A stretch of DNA of 64,000 nucleotides from Malaya genurostris (taxonomy: Eukaryota > Arthropoda > Insecta > Diptera > Culicidae). Positions 58,510 through 64,000 of this stretch are shown one piece after another (positions within the stretch are counted from its first letter, which is position 1; each line of letters starts with the position of its first letter). The DNA is taken from positions 123,429,340 through 123,493,339 of the forward strand of contig NC_080570.1 of assembly GCF_030247185.1 (NCBI RefSeq), in the 5' to 3' direction. The notes below the pieces were generated by a model. The model saw only the letters and a list, made by a program, of their open reading frames with translations, was not told the DNA's origin and did not search any database. The translations under genes were made by a program, and so were the position numbers.

Positions 58510-60959
58510 CCTTACCTAACAGCTATAGTCCTGGGGTGTCCTTTGCTGTATCAAGAATACGTTTCCACATAACTCGGTCCATGGTTGCTCGTCGCCAGCC
58601 ACTCAAGGCACGGATGCTTCTGAGATCACCCTCCTCTTGATCGATCCACCTTGCTCGCTGCGCTCCTCTTCTTCTTGTACCAGTCGGATTAGATTCAAGA
58701 ACCATTTTCACTGGGCTGTCGTCCGACATTCTTATGACATGCCCAGCCCATCGTAGACTTCCGATTTTAGCTGTCCGTACGATAGGTGATTCTCCTAGCA
58801 GCTGTTGCAATTCGTGATTCATTCGCCGTCTCCACGTTCCGTCTTCCATCTGCACTCCGCCATAGATGGTCCTCAATACCTTTCTTTCGAAAACACTGAG
58901 GGCGCGTTGTCCCTCTGCCAACACAGTCTAGGTCTCGTGGCCATAGAGAACAATCATTCTAATAAGCGTTTTGTGTAGATGGTCAATTTCGTGCGGTGGC
59001 GTACTTTTCTCGATCGAAGGGTTTTTCTGAGTCCAACGTACGCACGATTTCCTGCCAAAACACGTCTCTGAATTTATGTGCTGGTGTCATTATCGGCGGT
59101 CACCAGTGAGCCCAAATACACTAACTCGTCATCCACCTCGATATCGTCACCGTCTATCAATATTCGTGGTGGGAGGCGTAGTGTTTCTTCTCTAGAGCCT
59201 CTTCCTCTCATGTATTTTGTTTTCGACGCATTTATGGCCAGTCCGATACGCCTAGCTTCAGCTTTCAGTCCGATATTTGTTTCCGTCATCTTCTTAAGGT
59301 TACGAGTCACAATATCAATATCGTCAGCGAAGCCAAAAAGTTGTACGGACTTTCGGAAGATCGTGCCACTCGTGTCGATCCGCGCTCTTCGAATCACACC
59401 TTTCAAGGCAATATTGAACAAGATACAAGAGAGTCCATCACCTTGCCGTTGCTCCCTCCAAGATTCGAAGGGACTCGAGAGCGTCCCAGATACTCGGACG
59501 TAGCACATCACTCTATCCATCGTTGCTTTGACCAATCGCGTCAGTTTATCCGGGAAACCGTATTCGTGCATTATCTGCCATAGCTGTTCTCGATCGATTG
59601 TGTCGTATGCCGCTTTGAAGTCAATGAATAGGTGATGCGTGGGTACGTTTTATTCACGACACTTCTGGAGTACTTGTCTTATCGCGAATATGTGATCCGC
59701 AGTGGCGCGGGCTCCAGTATATCCCGCTTGGTACGGCCCTACGAATTCCTTAGCTATTGGTGATAGACGACGGCAAAGGATTTGGGAGAGTAGCGTGTAG
59801 CGTTCACGTGAGCGGTTCACCTTCTCATAGAACTTCCGTGTGTCATTTGCGCCGTTCAACTGTTCCATCGCTTCGCGATCTTGGTCTTCTTGGTGGCGCT
59901 TTATCCTCCGGAAAACCGTGTTCTGTCTGTTACGCGCCTGTCTGCAACGTTCCTCGTCCGCTTTCGTGCAGCGTATCAGCATCCTCGTCTTTGCTGCAGT
60001 CCTCTCTTCGATCAACTGCTGATATACGCCGTAAAACCAGTCATTTCCGCGATTCGATAACTTACGGCGGACCTTATGTTCCTCCAGCCGTCTTCAAGAG
60101 TCGCCGTACCAAGCTGCTCTTCCGTTGGTAGCACTAGCTTAAGCTGTTGCGCGAATTCCTCTGCAGTACGAACGCTACGTATCTGCTCGAAATTGAGTCT
60201 CGGCGTTCCTGTGCGACGAGTGTTGTGAACCGTCGATAGTTTTGAGCGAATACAAACCGCGACAAGGTAGTGGTCAGAATCAATGTTGGCACAGCGGTAA
60301 ATGCAGAGGTTGATGACTTAAAAGAAGAATCGCCCGTCGGGGAGAACGTGGTCGATTTGATTTTCCGTATGTTGTTCAGGGATCTCTAGGTGGCTTTGAT
60401 AAAATCTTTTCGGGGGAACAAGGTTCTTCGAACTTCCATTCCTCGGGAGGCTGCAAAGTTCACGCATCGTTGGCCGTTGTCGTTTGTTGCCGCGTGCATG
60501 CTCTCCAGTCCGATCACGGGCCTGTACATTACCTTCCGGCCTACCTGAGCATTCATGTCGCCGATGACGAGTTTTACAGCCCGCCGTGGAGAGCTGTCGT
60601 AGGTTCGTTCCAGCTGCGCGTAAAATGCTTCTTTCTCGTCATCGGATCTCGACTCATGTGAGCAGTGCACGTTGATGATACTGTAATTGAAGAAACGACC
60701 CTTGATCTTCAAGACGCACATCCTATCACTGATTGACTGCCATCCAATCACGCGCTGGCGCTTCTTGCCCAACACTACGAATCCCGTTCCTAGAACGTTG
60801 GTTGTGCCACAGCTCTGGTAGAAGGGTAGCCGCTCGATGCCCACTTTTCCACACCTTCTGTCCTGTCCAACAAAATTCCTGCAGTGCTACGATATCGAAG
60901 CCGCGGATTTTAAGCTCATCATGCATCATTCGGTCGTATCCTTGAAAGCCAAGCGATTT
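58510..60959 (-). pseudogene. RTE-like LINE ORF2 (endonuclease and reverse transcriptase), decayed
   Basis: Minus-strand order: endonuclease pieces KSLGFQGYDRMMHDELKIRG, DIVALQE, IINVHC, VKLVIGDMNAQVGRK, NDNGQRCVNFAASRGMEVR and ANIDSDHYLVA near 60.27 kb. The linker ends KFYEKVNRSRERYTLLSQI, where a deletion removes the first RT blocks. RT then resumes with RRLSPIAKEFVGPYQAGYTG, QKCRE-stop (TAA at 59652-59650), LFIDFKAAYDTIDR and RQGDGLSC. The catalytic FGFADDIDIV and YLGSLVTADND follow, then the C-terminal RLRWAGH-like tail (58.75 kb), ending at 58523. RTE elements encode one polyprotein for target cutting and cDNA synthesis. Stops, frameshifts and the deletion make this copy dead. The 3' tail GCTGTTAGGTAAGG lies in a mariner; the 5' side abuts the CR1-like LINE. 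Confidence 0.8.
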
Positions 60960-63900
60960 TGATTTATTTATTTATTTCGTCAAGCAAATGTAGACTACAT
61001 ATAAATTGTTTACAATGTTCACTTACATACTACGCATTATTTCTACGACAAAGCTGAGATTTGATTTGATTTTTTGACATAGTAAGGTCAAGATGTTCGC
61101 AGTATTGATTGTAATGGCGCATTATTCGATTGACTGGACTGTATTTTGCATAATTTGTTCTAGCTTGTTTTTCTAAAAATAATTTCCTGGAACGTAGTTG
61201 ACGGCTAGGTATATAAAAATTTAATTGGGATAATAATGAAGCTGATTGAATGCGTTGAGAAATAATGTCGCTGATAAAATAAAGCATTGCAAAGTCGCGG
61301 CGTTCTTTAAGTGTTTGTATATTGATGAGCATGCAGCGTGCTTCATATGATGGTAGAGGAAATGCTGTCCAGTTTAATTTACGAAGTGCATATAAAAGAA
61401 ATTGTTTTTGAATAGATTCGATGCGTTCTTCGTGAATAATATTGTATGGATTCCATACTAGGCTGCAATATTCCAAAATAGGTCTGACATATGTAGTGTA
61501 TAATAATTTAATTGTGTATGGATCCAGAAAGTTATGACTGAAGCGTTTAATAAAGCCCAGCATGCTATTAGCTTTATTGATTATGGTATTGTAGTGTTCC
61601 ACAAAAGTGAGCTTGGAGTCTAAGATTACGCCTAAATCTCTTACAATTTTACATTTTTCTACAAGTTGATTTCCTAGATGTATGTTTATAGATATAGTTT
61701 CATTTTTCCTGCTGAAAGTTATTGAGTTACATTTTTTTACATTGAGTTGGAGTAGTGATATTGTTAATTTCCATGAAGAGTTTCATGTCGTCTGCATATA
61801 TAAGCACTTTCAGATTTTTGAGTATGAAGAAAATGTCGTTTATATGTAAAATGAAAAGGAGAGACCCTAAGTGAGAACCCTGAGGTACGCCAGAAGTTAC
61901 ATTAATTGGTTCAGACAGAATGTTTTGGAAGCGGACTACCTGTACACGATTCGTTAAGTATGATTTGAGCCAGAAGAGTATGTTTTATGCCATATTTTTG
62001 TAGTTTGTGTAGAAGTAATGGTATGTCAATACGGTCGAAGGCTTTGCTAAAGTCAGTGTAAAGAGTTTCTACGTAGTTTCCGGCGTCCATTGCATTCAGA
62101 GTTAATGTCATAAATTCTAAGAGATTTGTTGTCGTTGAGCGGCCTTTGAAAAAGCCATGTTGTTTGTTTGTTATTACATTTTTAAGTTGATGAAAAAGTT
62201 TTTCATTTACAATTTTTTCAAATAATTTTGGAATGCATGAGATAATGGCTATTCCACGGTAGTTCCGAATGTGAGATTTTGCACCAGATTTTAATATTGG
62301 TACAAGAAAGGAAGATTTCCATGCTTTAGGAAAAGTACATTTATTAAGTGATAAGTTAAAAAGTAGTTGTAGTGGTAGTGTAAGTTCTTCGGCAAGATTT
62401 TTTAAAAATATTGGTGGTATACTGTCAGGTCCAGGCCCTTTTGAGGCGTCTAAGTTTTTCAGTGCTGTCGAAATGTCATGTTCTGATAGATAGTTTACAG
62501 AGATGGAGTTGGAAAATGCAGGTATGAAAGAGAAGTATTCACGATCACGGTCAGTTTCTGAATAAGATGTATATACTTCTTGGAAAAAATTTGCAAAGTG
62601 ATTGCAGATTTCTGTACTATTTTTCCCTACATGTTCGTCGAGGTGCATTTGAGATGGAAAATTGTTGCTTTTTAGTTTAGTTTTTGTTTAGTTAAAAAAG
62701 TTCTTAGGACAAGTCTTTATTTCGTTTTCCATTTTGCGATTATATTCTTCATGTGCTGTGTTAATGGCTATTTTAAGTTGATTGCATAGATTTAAGTAAT
62801 TTTGAAGATGAGCGTCACTTTTTTCTTGTTTGTAAGTTTTGTGTGCTTTTTGTTTCCTATTTTTCAAATGTTTCAGTTGTGAATTGAACCATTCGGGTAA
62901 TTTGCTGTTATGGTTTTTTCTTCTTCTTTTCATAGACAAAGTTTCGGCTAATATTTTGTTTATAATGTGATAAAATTTGTTTACTTCGACGTCGACATTT
63001 CCTTCTGTACTCAGTATGTTCCGCCAATTTATTATACTTAGTCTACACTTGACTACTTCAAAGTCAATTTTATTGTATTCCGGCACTTCCTCATATTCCA
63101 AGTCGTAGGGAAGGGATGCATTGTGTGTAAATAATGAATATTCAATTGCGGTGTGAAATGCTTCATTTTTCCATAATGGCAGGTTTGATGCATTCACACA
63201 AAAGTCTTCTGTGCAATTTGTGAAAAGAAGGTCTAAATATGCGTTTTGTTGAATTTTTACGGAGTTTACTTGATGTAGGCCAAAATTAGAAATTTTGTCG
63301 AAAAAGTAGTGCAATGTTTCGTTTTCTCCTACGACTGGAAGTAAGATTGATTCATTTTCAATGTCAGAAATGAAGTTCGCACTACGTTGATTGAAGTCGC
63401 CAAAAATATGAAGCTTTACTTCAGGTTCCATATTCGAAATAATTGTGTCTAAAGATTGAAAGAATAATTCAAAGGAGAATTTGTTCGCATTTTCGGGTGG
63501 GAAATAGACAGAGCAGTAAATATGTTCTTCTTCCAATATTGAGACTTTGGCCCATACATGCTCAAATTCTTTATATTTAGGAGTAATAATTTCTTCAGAA
63601 GTAAAGCAAGAGTTTATGGCTATGAGGACTCCACCTCCAGATTTTTTCTGACAGAGAGATAAATTTCGGTCGTGCCGAAATACGTTAAAATTATTTCCAA
63701 ATACTTCTTCGCTTCTTACACTTTCATCCCAGCTGCTTTCAGTTCCAAAGATTACGTCGAAAGAGGAGGTTATTAAATTTTGATGAATTTCTTTCATTTT
63801 GGCCGGGCTTTTCATGCGGTTGAAATTTTGGCAATAGACCAAAATTTCAGTCACATTTTGTCTATGAAGCGAAGAAGTTTTTGAGAATTCTGGAATACTT

Positions 63901-64000
63901 ACATTACTAATTCCTGTTTCTATTCCTTCGTCAAAAGGCGTCGTTATTTCCGAAAATTCGGCCTTGTTAAATTATGTTCGGCTTCCCGGATTAGTTGGAG
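60960..64000 (-). pseudogene. CR1/Jockey-like LINE ORF2, copy 2 (runs off the window)
   Basis: This is a near-identical copy of 54121-56848 in the opposite orientation, extending further 5'. On the minus strand the endonuclease start is present (ILVYCQNFNRMKSPAKMKEI, GTESSWDESV), then HIFGDFNQR, LDLLFTN and WFNSQLKHLKNR; a TAC-to-TAA change ends the 388-codon frame at 62688. RT follows (62648-61911: LDASKGPGPDSIPP, HGFFKGRSTTTNL, TDFSKAFDRID), then the same 1-nt frameshift ending at PLPKHSV, GVPQGSHLG, YADDMKLF, the same internal deletion, and the 190-codon C-terminal frame (61602-61030). The 3' tail ATAAATAAATAAAT meets the RTE at 60959. Dead by shared and private lesions. Confidence 0.85.

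Overview
The window looks like a gene-poor, transposon-rich stretch of a dipteran nuclear genome, most likely a culicine mosquito. The evidence is indirect. Every sizeable recognisable coding fragment belongs to a retrotransposon or DNA transposon: an I-clade LINE with an RNase H domain, RTE- and CR1/Jockey-like LINEs, two mariners, a Tc1/mariner-type DD37 relative, and hAT-, piggyBac- and Harbinger-like non-autonomous elements. The large dispersed repeat that starts TGCCTTTCTCATATAGAAAG is one I associate with mosquito genomes. No bacterial features (operons, ribosome binding sites, CRISPR arrays) are present. I found no confidently recognisable host exon. The best non-transposon coding candidate is a 61-codon ORF with a signal peptide at 35020-35205.

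Layout. 1-5050: unremarkable sequence, then a fold-back element made of two opposed tRNA-like arms, a tRNA-related repeat split by a 1.2 kb terminal-inverted-repeat element, and a complete but decayed ORF1-only retroposon. 5.1-8.7 kb: a TTCGGCGAAATG-type repeat, palindromic MITEs with a Harbinger-like MITE nested inside, an old copy of the large dispersed repeat, and a 59-bp LINE tail with perfect target duplications. 9.0-9.9 kb: a wrecked transposase. 13.56-18.53 kb: about 5 kb of adjoining 7-9 bp (mostly 8 bp) satellite arrays that grade into one another. 19.9-23.1 kb: a short retroposed element and a mariner with a nearly whole reading frame. 25.9-27.1 kb: a piggyBac-like element. 27.2-31.7 kb: a decayed I-clade LINE on the minus strand. 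35.0-36.1 kb: the small secreted-peptide candidate and trinucleotide runs. 36.7-41.6 kb: a stack of nested hAT-like elements with readable target-site duplications. 42-53.9 kb: further dispersed repeats, including one copy with an internal 3.5-fold tandem amplification. 53.9-64 kb: two copies of one CR1/Jockey-like LINE in opposite orientation, each joined to a different half of an RTE element at the same RTE position.

None of these genes form a pathway; the window records successive insertions. Target-site duplications and nesting give a partial order of events: RTE landed in a mariner, and the CR1-like LINE landed in the RTE; the tRNA-related repeat landed in a hAT element; and a Harbinger MITE landed in one arm of a palindrome. 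All autonomous coding regions seen here carry stops, frameshifts or deletions, so no complete active element is present, although several ends and target duplications are well preserved. All calls rest on reading the sequence; no database search was run.
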